Shown in pieces: positions 1 to 10,645 of a stretch of 64,000 nt of DNA. This DNA comes from Pollenia angustigena (lineage: Eukaryota > Arthropoda > Insecta > Diptera > Polleniidae), in NCBI GenBank assembly GCA_930367215.1, contig OV884059.1, positions 239,629,803 through 239,693,802 of the forward strand. Direction: 5' to 3'. Position 1 is the stretch's first letter. Each line of letters begins with the position of its first letter. Under the pieces are notes generated by a model. It saw only the letters and a list, made by a program, of their open reading frames with translations. It was not told where the DNA came from and did no database searches. The translations under genes and the position numbers were made by a program.

Positions 1-159
1 ATGATGAAGATATGATACCGCTTCAGGTTCTGCGTCATGAACTACAGTCTGATGGCATGTATGATGATGACATGAAATCTATCCAAAATATGATGAAATT
101 TGTAATGACATAACTGAAAAAGATATCAATGATTTGGCAACTGGTGCAAAATAATTTTC

Positions 160-441
160 ATTAGATTTTTTCGATGAAGAAATAATACAACATGCTAAAC
201 GAAATGAATCGTCAGTGCTACTTACGGGCTCTGAAGACGACTTTGTAGTAATGGATGCAAAAACAAATTTCTCTAATGCAGATGCAAGGAAATTGTTTAA
301 ATTTGCGTTTAGTGGGCTGAGGAGAATAATTTGGATATGCAGGATATTCTATTTTTAAAGAGACTTGAGCAAAAAGTACAAATCAACCACCTCAACAAAG
401 TTAGACAGCAGAAAATAACTTCGTTTTTTAATAAACCATAG
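160..441 (+). pseudogene. C-terminal remnant of pogo/Tigger-like transposase
   Basis: Translating from about 160 gives FDEEIIQHAKRNESS..., then a segment around SNADARKLFKFAFSG, then after a frame slip AEENNLDMQDILFLKRLEQ ending QKITSFFNKP*. In pogo/Tigger proteins the acidic C-terminal region ends in a short basic 'K-ITDFF'-like tail after a leucine-rich helix, and that is what is visible here. The DDE catalytic core would lie upstream, outside the window. At least one frameshift and stops make this a pseudogene. I am confident of the C-terminal type but not of the subfamily. Confidence 0.6.
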
Positions 442-742
442 TATGTATGTACTTATGTACAAATGTATGTATGTATTTAATTCACTTAGATTATTTTAAT
501 AGTTTAATATAATAACCCTTATTGTGTTTGGCGTATTTAAAATACGCCTACGACTGTTTGGTAATAGTTTAAAGAGAACGTGTACATTTTTCCTTTAATC
601 TATTACCAAACAGTCGTAGGCGTATTTTAAATACGCCAAACACAATAAGGATGAATAATTTAATGTTTTTTTAATAAATCATAGTACAATGCATGTACGT
701 ACATACAATTTAATTCACTTAGATCATTTCAATATTTTCAAC
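421..742. repeat. Direct duplication flanking the fold-back
   Basis: The segment at about 421-505 (ttttttaataaaccatag... ttaattcacttagat) recurs at about 664-742 in diverged form (ttttttaataaatcatag... ttaattcacttagat). The fold-back at 517-650 lies between the copies. The duplication covers the end of the pogo-like coding tail and its 3' UTR. Confidence 0.65.
517..650. repeat. Perfect 51-bp fold-back (inverted repeat)
   Basis: The arm at 517-567 is the exact reverse complement of 600-650, separated by a 32-bp loop. Each arm itself holds a near-palindrome (gcgtatttaaaatacgc). It lies between two copies of a ~75-bp pogo-tail segment. It may be a very young fold-back MITE or the result of template switching. 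Confidence 0.85.
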
Positions 743-829
743 TACTATAGTCCGGATAACTCGTTAATCCGAACGAGCCTAAAACTATATGTGTCCGGAT
801 TGTCGAAGTTGCACTGTATTTTAACAATA

Positions 830-2200
830 TTTCCTATATAAAGTTAAATTAAGCAAAATGTTCTATAACTTATTAACAAAATTTTGCATAAAAAGTAAAT
901 TTTAGCAGAATTTTCTATAAAAAGGAAATTTTAACAGAATATTATATCAAAAGTAAATTTCAACAAAATTTTCTATAAAAAATTTAATTTTAGCATAATT
1001 TCCTACAAATGGTATATTTGAGCAAAGTTTCCTTTAAAAAGTTATTTTTAACAAAATTTCCTAAAAAAATTTCCTTTAAAAAGTAAATTTTAACAAAATT
1101 TCCAAGAGGGGAAAACTAAAAAAATTTCCTATAAAATGTAAATTTTAACAAAATTTTCCCTAAAACGTCAATTTGAAAAAATTTTTTCGATAAAAATTTT
1201 ATATAACTAGTTAATGTAAACCAAATTTTATATAACTAGTAAATTTTGAAAATTTATAAAACTAAAGTTTTGGAAAAAATTTCCTGACAAGTAAATTTTG
1301 GAAAAATTTCCTAGAAAGTAAATTTTGAAAAAATTTCCTAAAAAGTACATTTTGGAAAATTAAAAAAAAAAAAAAAAAAAAAATTATTTTGGAAAAATTT
1401 CCTAAAAAAGTAAATTTTAACAAAGTTATCTTTAATGCTATGAACACAACTGGAACGAACGACGAACTTCGCATAGTACTACGAATTCGTCGGCAAGAAT
1501 TCGTTGCGTTTTTCGGTTTGTTTCAAATTTTGCAGCTTTTCGCGAATTTCAGCAAAGTTCGCAATAGAAGCGAATTGTCCCTGTAATTCTTTACAGATTT
1601 CACGATTTTTAATAAATAGAAGACTTTGCTATCATTCCTCTGTTAGCAATTTAGGGACTTTTAATCAATTTTATGGCTTTTTTAATATATTGAAATTATT
1701 ATACACCAATGTGTTCTATTTCTGGTGACGAATATTCGTTGCGAATAATTCGTCGTTCGTCCCAGTTGTGTTTCTAGCATAACAAGTTTAAAACGATATT
1801 TTCGATAAAGAGTTAATTGTAGCAAAAAACTAGTAAATTTTAATAAAATTTTCTATAAAGATTATTTTATGACAAAATTTCTTATCTAAATTTTCATATT
1901 TTAATCTTTTAAAAAGCAAATTTATTATAAAAAGTAAATTGTGACAAAATTTCCTATAAAAAGTTAACATTTATTAAACAATTTCATATAAAAATTAATT
2001 TTAACAAAATTTCCTCTAACAAGTAAATTTTAACAAACTTTGTTTTTAACAATTTTCCTATTGAGAGGATTTTGCCAAAATTTACACTTTATAGTAAATT
2101 TATAATTGTTACTTTTAGCAATATTTCCTATAAATGATAAATTTTAGTACATAGTAAATTTTCTAAAACAAATCTATAAAAAGTTTTCAAGTTGATGCTT
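830..2200. repeat. Degenerate ~29-bp minisatellite
   Basis: Dozens of diverged head-to-tail units of the type 'taaattttaacaaaatttc' plus 'ctataaaaag' run from about 830 to 2200. The MITE at 1435-1780 interrupts them. There are no coding features; short ORFs here are by-products of the repeat. Confidence 0.8.
1435..1780. mobile_element. MITE, 346 bp, in the minisatellite
   Basis: The terminal inverted repeat on the left is atgctatgaacacaactgg-aacgaacgacgaa; on the right it is its imperfect reverse complement, ending ccagttgtgtttctagcat. The TIR is about 30 bp. The minisatellite resumes on both sides. I could not define a clean target duplication, so no superfamily is assigned. Confidence 0.65.
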
Positions 2201-2295
2201 TTATATTATATTTAACAGATGTTTGCTTAGATCGGCGCAAAAGTTACCAATAATAATCGGCACATTTGTAATATTTTGAATGCTCAAAATTGCGT

Positions 2296-2422
2296 TAAAG
2301 AGTGTTCACACTATCGGTACATTAGGGTTGCTTTTAATTGTCTAAATTTAGCACGATTTCGTATAAAACAAAACATGAAATGTAACACAAATTGGAACAT
2401 TTCGCCGATAGTGTGGCCTTTG
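2296..2422. mobile_element. Short MITE-like inverted repeat (127 bp)
   Basis: Ends share cacactatcgg (2307-2317) and its reverse complement ccgatagtgtg (2405-2415). The termini taaag.../...ctttg would fit a hAT-type YARNG start, but no 8-bp duplication is visible. Confidence 0.4.
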
Positions 2423-2477
2423 ATTAAGTTCTAGTATACAGCTTTCTATTGTAAATAGTAATTATCTCATAGAACAG

Positions 2478-2625
2478 AAGCTCAATGACTAATGGCCGAC
2501 TTCACCAAATTATTTAAATATAAATTTATGTTTAAAATTCGTTTTTTATTAAAATTTATAAAAAACTATATTTAAATATGAATAGATATTTAAATAGAAT
2601 TGGTGAAATTGGACATTTGAGCTTT
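2478..2625. mobile_element. MITE-like fold-back (148 bp)
   Basis: Imperfect inverted arms: aagctcaatgactaatgg... caccaaattatttaaata on the left against tatttaaatagaattggtg... catttgagctt on the right. The centre is AT-rich. Non-coding. Confidence 0.5.
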
Positions 2626-2882
2626 ATCGTATGAAAATCTTGGGTCGACGAACATTTGTGAAGCAATCGACAATCTTAATGCATTAAATATTGCAGCTTG
2701 ATTTTATTTATAAAGTAATTTACTGTGAAAATATTCAAGCCGATTTAACAAATGTGCTTAAAATTGTGTCTCGTATACCAACTAACTTTATAAATATCCA
2801 CTCTTATAATTAAATTTTTATACCCACACCACAATAGTGGAGAGGGTATTATGTATTTGTGCTGATGTGTGTAACGCCTTAA

Positions 2883-4160
2883 CCCTTATGTGAGTGACAA
2901 AAAAAAAAAACACCTTTAACAGAGTGACAGGGTACTCTGGTACCACATACAATACGAAAATTTTACATTATATTACAATATATATAAGAAAATTCATTTA
3001 ACAAAATGTAAAATATAAGTTTTTGCAATGTCTAACATAAACACGAATCGGGGGATTTCCCTTTGGCTTTATGATTGATCGACAAATACATCTACTTGCT
3101 ACTGCTTTCATACATTACTATGTTCATACATGAATAAGTTCGGTGAGCGCAAGAAGAAGGTAAAGTGCAATAACAACATTGGCTTCTTGTTCTAAACAAT
3201 CAAGCTTTGATTCCATAGATACAAATGATATGTATATAAAACGAATGTGAACATATACTGAAAATGTGCGATATAATATCAGAAGCATCTGATGCAAAAC
3301 ATATGGGATAAATAGAGGACAACGAGGATTCATATGATTCTGACGGGAGTGATGAAACAACTGAAGTCCATGGAAAGGATGGTTCTCATTGGCGTCTTGA
3401 TCGCTATCCGGAATACCAATACATCAACAGAAATTACGCCAACGCAGAGGTCCTGATCCTGGCTTAAATATAGGAGCACCTAAGGACGTATTTAAAACTT
3501 AACTATCCAGTGAGATGTGCGATATAATTTTGCGTGAAAGTAATAGTAATTTCAGAGTTGTCGGCAGTTGCTCTATGTGCAAAAAAAAAAAAAAAATAGA
3601 AAAACTCGGAGGGCGTGTGCAAGTTGTATCGAACATTCAATTCACCGTCCTCTGTGTGAATCCTTCTTCCAAGGATCTCAGTACACTATTTTTTTTTTTG
3701 TTTTTTCTGATTTGTACATAGTGAAGTGTATATAATTTCTTTTTTTTTGTGCTTTATTCAAGCCTTTTGTTGGAATAAACAATATAAACGAAATATGTAT
3801 ATGTACAAAATAACCAACACTGTCTTTTTTTTAAATTTTAAATTTTCATTCATTTGAAAATTAAATAAATATTCCAGTTTATTCAATTCAACATGCTTTT
3901 AAGCTGATATTCATTACAATAAATTAAATTATACTAAAAAATAAATGTTATTTTAAATATTTTCGTTAAGGTACCCGGGTACCCTGTTACTCCGTTAAGG
4001 GTGCAAAATATAAATTGACCCACAGAACCCTCTCAAATTAAGAAACAAAGCTAATGTTTATTTAAATATATTTAAAACACAATAATAAGAGTTCTCAAGA
4101 GGTTCCACTCCCTTAAGAAACTTCAAACAAACAAAAAATGCAATGTCACTCACATAAGGG
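2883..4160 (+). mobile_element. piggyBac-like element, internally deleted (1,278 bp)
   Basis: TTAA duplications flank it (2879-2882 and 4161-4164). Perfect 17-bp TIRs follow: cccttatgtgagtgaca on the left and tgtcactcacataaggg on the right. Subterminal inverted repeats of about 32 bp (around 2922-2955 and 3968-4000, centred on ggtac..gtacc) match the two-part end structure known for piggyBac. The interior keeps only the N-terminal acidic region and the C-terminal Cys-rich tail of the transposase, and the DDD core is missing. The host repeat joins cleanly when the element and one TTAA are ignored. Confidence 0.88.
3264..3705 (+). pseudogene. piggyBac-like transposase remnant
   Basis: An acidic N-terminal stretch (NEDSYDSDGSDE) is followed by sequence reading HGKDGSHWRLDRYPEYQY. 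Most of the protein is then missing. The tail resumes near 3515 with LRESNSNFRVVGSCSMC, then an A-run at about 3580-3596. Past the A-run a different frame gives RKTRRACASCIEHSIHRPLCVN. The C-x2-C ... C-x2-C ... C spacing is the C-terminal cysteine-rich finger of piggyBac transposases. The homopolymer-run frameshift and the lost core make it non-functional. Confidence 0.65.
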
Positions 4161-4680
4161 TTAAAATAGTGGTCCTAGACCCACCTTAAAGTATACCGAT
4201 CTACTCAGAATCACTTTCTGAGTCGAACTAACGATGTCCGTCCGGCTGGCTGTCCATGTAACCTTGTGCGCAAAGTACAGGTCGCAATATTGCAGATAAT
4301 TTGATCAAATTTGGGTCATAGGTTCTTATTGGCACAAGGACCAAGCCTGTTGGAAATGGGCCGAATCGTAGGACCACGAGGGAAGATAGGGGAAATTTCT
4401 TCCTTTCAGAAACTATTAAACCGATTTTAATGAAATTAAAAACATAGACAGAACATTATCTATATGGACATAAAATGTATACATTTTTAAAAAAATCAGA
4501 CCGCAAGGGGAGGTAGGGGGCAATTTCTGCCTCTCACAAACTTTCAAACCGATTTTCATGAAGTTTATAAACATAGATAAATCCATATTTACATGGACAC
4601 ATAAGCATGATGTGTTTTTAAATACTATGGTGTAGGGTATCATATGGTCGGGCTTGACCGACTATACTTTCTTACTTGTT

Positions 4681-4964
4681 AAATATGTTTTAATAATAAG
4701 CATAAGTGTGTTACAATTTTATTTTATTTAATTTAATAAATTCTTACTTAACTTATGCCTTGCAAAATGTCTGGTTAATATTTTGTGTGAAAAAGCAAAA
4801 AAATTATATTCTTGGAAAAACTTTGCAAAAAAAAAAAATATATATATAAATAAAATAAATAATTTTTTTGTATTTTCGTTCTGGGAAGGTAAATACAATA
4901 AAAATTTTATTTATCGTCTCGTCGCATATCTACTTAAGTCACGTAAGCACCAACAACTAATTTT
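4681..4964. other. AT-rich spacer, no feature seen
   Basis: About 280 bp of AT-rich sequence. The small ORF at 4783-4980 has no recognisable motif and runs into the R1 repeat, so I do not call it a gene. Confidence 0.4.
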
Positions 4965-5336
4965 TCAAGGTTTCGTTTAAATTTATTGTTGATGGGATAA
5001 GCAGCGTTGCCAGAAGATTTGGAAAGAAAATCTTCTTTTGTGCTCTTTACAATTGTGGGGAATCAGACACTCTTTATGGTTTAACAAATTGTCTAAAAAG
5101 TTTTTAGTAAAAACTAAACACGGCAAACGTTTCGAATGGATACAATATGTAGCAGAATTGTACGATGATATTTAAAAACAGTTAAATGGTGTTTGATCTA
5201 GCCAAACGATTTGCAAAAACCAATAACTTTTTAATAAAACTATTGGTTACGAGCAACGTCTAATATTTAATAAAAAAACTGTTATCATCTGACGTTGATG
5301 AAAGGAGGAATAACTGTTACGGTCCCTGTTTTATTA

Positions 5337-5580
5337 AGCCTTTTTGCAATGTTCCCATTCTTTAAATATTTCACTTGGTTTTTGCTTAAGCAAACCTTTG
5401 GTTAACATTGATGCTATAGATGTAAACATATACTTAGGAATGAAACTACAAGATATTCTGGTAGTGTATAGGATCATTCCTTAGTATATGTACTTATCTA
5501 TAGCATCAGTGTTAACCAAAGGTTGACTTAAGCAAAAACCAAGTGAAATATTGAAGTTGGGACTGTTGCAAAAAAGCTTT
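5337..5580. mobile_element. Fold-back MITE nested in the hAT element
   Basis: Imperfect ~100-bp arms: from aagcctttttgcaatgttccc through ttcacttggtttttgcttaa on the left, mirrored by ttaagcaaaaaccaagtgaa through gggactgttgcaaaaaagctt on the right, with a ~35-bp loop. Non-coding. Confidence 0.7.
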
Positions 5581-5753
5581 ATAAAATTTAAATTACCTCA
5601 TAGGACAAAAAATAATTTTTTATTTATTTAATTTATTGTGTAAAACGAACAAATATTGAATTTTATTTTAAATAAAAAACAAAAATATGTATCAGAATTT
5701 AATAAAATGAATCGTGTTTTATTTAAGCTAAAAACTACGTCAACAGTGGCGAA

Positions 5754-5843
5754 TATATGCATCAGTACTGACTAGTCAGCTATGACCGGTATATGCATCA
5801 GAACTGACTAGTCAGCTGTGTCCGGTTTATACATCAGTACTGA
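5754..5843. repeat. 34-bp tandem repeat, ~2.6 copies
   Basis: Units of the type atatgcatcagtactgacta-gtcagctatgaccggt repeat two and a half times inside the hAT element. Confidence 0.75.
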
Positions 5844-6620
5844 TATGTAAAAAGTATAAGAGTAAACAGCTCAGATATATGTTTTATCTACCACAAAATT
5901 CATAGGTTAAAGAAGGATGCAAAATCACACGTACACAAAAGTTTAGGTCCTTTTTTTCACGTTGCCCTTAAGAAAATTATAGATTCGCGGTTGTTCGTTT
6001 TGAGAATATTATTGAAAAAAATTATATGTGAAAAGAAAAAAATTTAAAAAAAACCTTAAAAAAAATTATGTATGTTGTACAAACTTAAAGTTAAAAATCT
6101 TTATTTCTAAAAATAAAAAATCTTAATTTGAGAAAAAAATCTTCAAATCTTATTTTGTTCAAAAAATCTTTAAAAATAAGATAAAATCTTAATTTTTGCA
6201 ACGCTGGGGATAAGCTATTCCTATGCGAATTTCACTGGTTGCTTAGGCCAGATCGTCAGGAAACTTCGTCCAAAGATTTTTGAAAAACTAAGGATATTAT
6301 ACAATTAAAACTGTTAAGCGAATAAGAATGATAAACCCGTTTTACTTTTAACAATATCAAAGCTTAAACAAAAACAACAAACAGTGAGTTTATCTTTTCT
6401 TACAGCGCCGGTTGACTTTTTTCCAACCCTAAATGTACAACTTAAGTGGGTAAAGAAAAAACAAAAATAAAAACAAATAACTTTATTTTATTTTGCTGCC
6501 ACATGCATATTTGTTATCAAAGTTTTACTTGGGATTAAAAAAATTAATTAACAAGGTTTCGTTTAAATGTGCTAAATTCCCATTTCATACTATTGATAAA
6601 CTAATTTTTTTTTTTTTTTA

Positions 6621-8455
6621 ACGAAAAAATCTTAACTAATTTATAAGAATGGGCTGAACAAAATTTCATATATAGCGTTGTACATAGCTGTTCTACTCTT
6701 TGCAGGGTGACGAAACATTTTTTTAAAAATATTTGTTACTTAAAAATAACTGTAGCCAAATTATCGCACCGCGAAAATGTTCGTTTTCTAAAAATACCAA
6801 ATATAACTAAAATTTGCAAATTTTGTTTTTCCCATACATTTTACGGTTTGTATGGGAGCTACAATTAGGAGCAGAAATATGGCTTTGAATCCTTTTAAAA
6901 AAATATTGGCTATGCGAAAATATTTCTTTGAAATTAACCGCTTATGAGCACGCGTTAAACAGTTATGGTCCGAAAACGAATTTTTGGCATATAGGAAAAA
7001 AACTAGCCCGTTATTAAAAAATTGGGCGCTCGAGGAAAATTTGTGCTGTATAGGTCATAAAGTTTTTGCGTAACTCAACGAAAACGGTTTTCTTTTACTA
7101 AAGTTACCGATTTTAAGAGCCAAAACTGCCCCGATTTGCCTGAAACTTTCCACACAATTTTTTTTATCTTAAATACCAAAAAATTTGGTGGCTCAGACTT
7201 TAACATTCCCAACTTTAAAAATAATAAAAATCATTAAATTTTGCCTGTTTATGTAAATTTATATGGCGCTGGCGAGGTTTTCGAAATGGCTTTAGTTTTC
7301 TTTCATACAAAAGGTGGCTAATGTTATTTTCTACCAGAAAAACTAAAAAAGTTAATTTCGAAAAAATGGCGATTTTGTGGTTAAGGAAATATATTTAAGG
7401 GATGGGCAAAATTTATGCAAAAATACCACATGCGTCTTATTTTTTCAATACAAGATGAGGGTTAAGTGAGACAATATCCACATGTTTGAAACCTTTGCAA
7501 TTATTAAATTTAATTTAAAAATGAAGTGTTTGTTTTGGTTAATTTTTAAGGGCCTTGTTACTGCAATTTGGAACCTTACAGTGGGATTTGTATACACTGG
7601 ATACAATTTCTTCCCTTTCGATCTTCCTTTTTGAATTCATCACATTCATCTGCTGTTGTGAGGTAAAATTTGTATGTGTTCGGCAAAAATTAAGACGAGT
7701 CTCAATATTTTTTCTGTAAAAATACGATTTTGTTGTGACTCTAATGCCCAGTTTTCAGGATAGTATATAAATCAATATTAAGTTAATTTTCATAACAAAC
7801 TTAAATCCTATTTAAAACAGATTGGTGTTTTGAGTTTTATTTGAAAAGTCTTATTTAATTAAGATAAAAGTATGGTAGCACTACTAAATACAAGAAAAAA
7901 ATATAAAAAAGTGTATATATTTACAAGGTGGTCTGAAAAAACAGCTGACTGTTAATGCTTTGCCTGCTGTTGTTGTATTGTTGTGATATTGAGGCCACCT
8001 TGCTAAAATATTACAATGGAAACTTAAGTTGAAATTAAGTGTACCACATCGGTGACTTAAGTTTCACTTAAGTTTTTAGTGAAAAAGAGAATTTTGTATT
8101 TAAAACGATTTTAAAAATAAATGTGTTTTAATATCAATCCTGAAAATTGGCCATAAGACCGCATTTCGTGCTCTTTTTAATTCATTTTAAGTATCTCTTG
8201 GAAAGGCTTTTGGATATTTTGTAAAAGATAATTTATTTTACGGTCTTCTCGAACGGAAAGAACAATTTTCCAAATCACCAGTAAATATGGCATGATCCAA
8301 GAAAATTGCATGTTCAAGCCAAAAAGTTCTTTTTCTTATATATGTGTGGCTTGGTTTATTTAGGAAAATTTTACTTATTTTACTTTTACAAAATAAATTA
8401 CAATTAAGATATTATTTTTGAATTTTGGATTTTCTTGAGAAACAAAATTGATCAC
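6621..8455. other. Gene-free interspersed AT-rich sequence
   Basis: No supported ORF or RNA gene. The stretch 6660-7440 has the texture of long inverted-repeat arms seen elsewhere here (phrases such as 'cgtaactcaacgaaaacgg'), but I could not find a matching opposite arm. A small hairpin-like pair, caaggtggtc (about 7924) and ggccaccttg (about 8003), may be a MITE remnant. An imperfect acttaagtt-rich palindrome lies at about 8020-8075. Confidence 0.4.
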
Positions 8456-8610
8456 TTTAAAGTATAAACCACTCAATATTTTTTGAGGGGTTTGCCGTTT
8501 AACACTCACAGCCATTGACGACTGCTGGCAGTCAATATTCAAATATCAGTCTTTAAACCAAAATATATTTAAGCTTTAGTATTTAAAATTTATTGATAAT
8601 TTTTCATTCT

Positions 8611-8690
8611 TGACTGAAGCTGGGCTCGAACCCAGGCGTTTTTACGGACAGGTTACCCTGACATGTTTCGATTGCAACCACTCAATCTCC
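8611..8690 (-). repeat. tRNA-like SINE module 1
   Basis: Read on the minus strand: A-box-like gattgagtggttgc, then about 45 bp later B-box-like gggttcgagcccagc. This order and spacing are those of a tRNA-derived Pol III promoter. No proper acceptor stem or anticodon arm forms, so I call it SINE-like rather than a tRNA gene. Confidence 0.6.
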
Positions 8691-9190
8691 TAAGAGGGCT
8701 TGCCGTTTAACACTCGCAGCCATCGACGACTGCTGACGTCAATAGTCAAACATCAATCCTTAAACCAAATTGTATTTAACCTTTGGTAGATCGAAATTTG
8801 CTTTTTGAATGATTATCTATTTTAATTTATTTTTACATGTTTTTTCCTTACTTCTTTTTCTTTTCTTTTTCGTACTTTTGTTAAGAATTCTTCTTGAAGT
8901 TCAACAACATTTTTTCTTTTTGTTTTTAATTTTTTTGTCTTTCTTTTTCTTGTTGACCTTTTTCAGTACAACTTGAAGGACAAATGCAAACATAGAGCTC
9001 GTGCCTTAGCTTTAACAATAATCAGTATTGTGGTTATTTTGTTGAACTATTTATGGTTTTTAATCCAAATTTCTTAATATTTTTAATTAGGCTAAAGTTC
9101 ATCAAATTTAATTTTCATTAAATTATTTTTATGAAGAAAGGAATTTTACAACATGAAATTAATTAAAATTTATTGATAATTTTTCATTCT

Positions 9191-9270
9191 TGACTGAAGC
9201 TGGGCTCGAACACAGGCGTTTTTACGGACAGGTTACCCTTACATGTTTCGATTGCAACCACTCAATCTCC
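9191..9270 (-). repeat. tRNA-like SINE module 2
   Basis: Near-identical to module 1, with the B-box region changed from cgaacccagg to cgaacacagg on the plus strand. This likely weakens the promoter. Confidence 0.55.
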
Positions 9271-9761
9271 TCAGAGGGCTTGCCGTTTAACACTGGCAGC
9301 CATCGACGACTGCTGACATCAATAGTCAAACATCAATCCTTAAACCAAATTGTTTTTAACCTTTGGTAGATCGAAATTTGCTTTCCTGAATGATTATCCA
9401 TTTTAATTGATTTACATGTTTTTTCCTTACTTCTGTTTTTTCGTACTTTTGTCAAGAATTTTTCTTGAAGTCCAAGTACATTTTTTTTGTTTTTTTTTCA
9501 TTTTGTCTTTCTCTTTTCTGTTGACCTTTTTCAGCACAACTTGAAGGACAAATGTACATATAGAGCTCGTGCCTTAGCTTTAACAATAATTAGTATTGTG
9601 GTTATTTTGTTGAACTATTTATGGTTTTTAATCCAAATTTTTAATATTCTTAATTAGGCTTAAGTTCATGAAATTTAATTTTCATTAAATTATTTTTATG
9701 AAGAAAGGAATTTTTACAACATGAAAATTAATTATAATTGTTATTGATAATCTTTCATTCT

Positions 9762-9833
9762 TGACGTGGCTGGGGCTCGAACCCTGGCCGGCAGGTTACC
9801 ATGACATGTTTCGATCGCAACCACTCGATCTCC
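9762..9833 (-). repeat. tRNA-like SINE module 3
   Basis: Diverged and shorter copy. On the minus strand it has gatcgagtggttgcgatcg and later agggttcgagccccagcc, the best-preserved A and B boxes of the three. It sits at the symmetry point of the inverted part of the array. Confidence 0.55.
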
Positions 9834-10025
9834 TTGTAAAAAATCCTTTCTTCATAAAAATAATTTAATGAAAATTCAATTTCATGAACTTAAGCCTAAT
9901 TAAGAATATTAAAAATTTGGATTAAAAACCATAAATAGTTCAACAAAATAACCACAATACTAATTATTGTTAAAGCTAAGGCACGAGCTCTATTTGTACA
10001 TTTGTCCTTCAAGTTGTGCTGAATA

Positions 10026-10645
10026 ATAATAAACAACAAAATTTAAATGTAATTTTTCAAATAAAAATTCTTTTAAAATATTGTTGTGACAACATTTTTT
10101 TGTTTCATGTTTTGGTTGCGCAACACTTAACCTGACTTAAAAAAAAAATTTGCAGATATAGTGGAGTAAATGCTTTAGCAAATATTGAAGACAGCATATT
10201 CAGACCTGGAGGTGTCATAATACTTCTGTGCTGTAATATACAGTATAGATATTTTAGTAATTCTAGAAGAATTTATGAAAAATTTTTAAATTAATACACC
10301 AGAGAATATTAATTATTTTAATTACAATTCTTTGTAACAAGGCAAGACAATTTTATAGCTGTTATGCGTATATTCATTTCGAGAAAAAAAATTTATATTA
10401 AAAAAACATTTTTTCACTGACATCTTTTTATTTCACTGCCTTAATTGTGAATTATTTCCAAGTTCGTATATTTAACTTAAGAATTCCACAAATAAAAAGA
10501 ACATTTAAATATTTTTAAAACTTCACATGTGGAAATATGTGTACGAATTTTGCTTTCACGTCTGGCATACATACATACATACATACACAGTATCTATAAA
10601 CATGCATTTCGGAAAGCATTGCGTAAGAAAACCCAATATTAAGAA
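10026..10645. other. AT-rich spacer, no gene
   Basis: No supported feature apart from a short (CATA)n run at about 10567-10585. Two overlapping ORFs on opposite strands (10515-10802) shadow each other across the start of the next repeat and lack motifs. Confidence 0.4.

Larger units (their letters stand above)
1..816 (+). mobile_element. pogo/Tigger-like DNA transposon, 3' end
   Basis: Only the 3' part lies in the window. The coding tail ends at about 441 with LKRLEQKV...QQKITSFFNKP then a stop; a C-terminal 'qqKIT-FF' tail is typical of pogo/Tigger transposases. The element ends in tccggattgtcgaagttgc-actg followed by TA (817-818), which fits the TA target and CAGT-type terminus of Tc1/mariner/pogo elements. 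The reading frame is broken upstream (stops near 150 and a shift near 312-318), so it is dead. A perfect inverted repeat and a duplicated segment sit between the coding tail and the terminus. Confidence 0.7.
2817..4680. repeat. Dispersed fly-type repeat, split by piggyBac insertion
   Basis: Outer pieces 2817-2878 and 4165-4680 form one dispersed repeat. It starts tatacccacaccacaatagtgg, contains ctcagaatcactttctgagtcgaa and a 'gtccgtccggctggctgtccatg' block, and ends ggtcgggcttgaccgactatactttcttacttgtt. The same family lies in the opposite orientation at 48645-48930. Non-coding; origin unknown to me. Confidence 0.75.
5002..6206. mobile_element. hAT-like non-autonomous transposon (1,205 bp)
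   Basis: Exact 8-bp target duplication gggataag (4994-5001 and 6207-6214). Termini are cagcgttgcc on the left and gcaacgctg on the right. The CAGYGTTGCC type start and 8-bp duplication fit the hAT superfamily, and the end resembles the element at 48250-49506. No transposase frame is visible inside. It carries a nested fold-back (5337-5580) and a short tandem repeat. Confidence 0.85.
4965..6620 (+). repeat. R1 dispersed repeat, copy 1 (split by hAT)
   Basis: R1 has a core gcgcatttcactggttgctt plus aggccagatcatcaggaaac and an A-rich tail after 'aagtgggtaaa'. Here it runs from caaggtttcgtttaaat (4965) to 5001, continues at 6207-6545 after the hAT insertion, and a second partial unit starts at 6553 with the same 17 bp, then gtgctaaattccc. 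Other copies: 16985-17235, 34570-34935, 40085-40330 and, inverted, 40322-40606. No ORF; class unknown. Confidence 0.75.
8456..10025. repeat. ~575-bp tandem and inverted SINE-containing array
   Basis: Unit 1 (about 8590-9164) and unit 2 (9165-9736) are direct repeats about 575 bp apart. Each holds a tRNA-like module on the minus strand, a 'cgacgactgctgac' block and a T-rich stretch ending gagctcgtgccttagc. A third tRNA-like module (9762-9833) is followed by an inverted copy (9840-10022) of the part at 9532-9716. The array is thus direct-direct-inverted. A partial unit precedes it at about 8470-8580. Confidence 0.8.

Noticed and set aside
830..2200. CRISPR-like regularly spaced repeats
   Set aside because: A degenerate AT-rich minisatellite in eukaryotic DNA, without constant repeat/spacer units.
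8611..9833. Genuine tRNA genes on the minus strand
   Set aside because: A and B boxes are present, but there is no complete cloverleaf or acceptor stem, and three copies lie in a repeat array; SINE-like is the better explanation.
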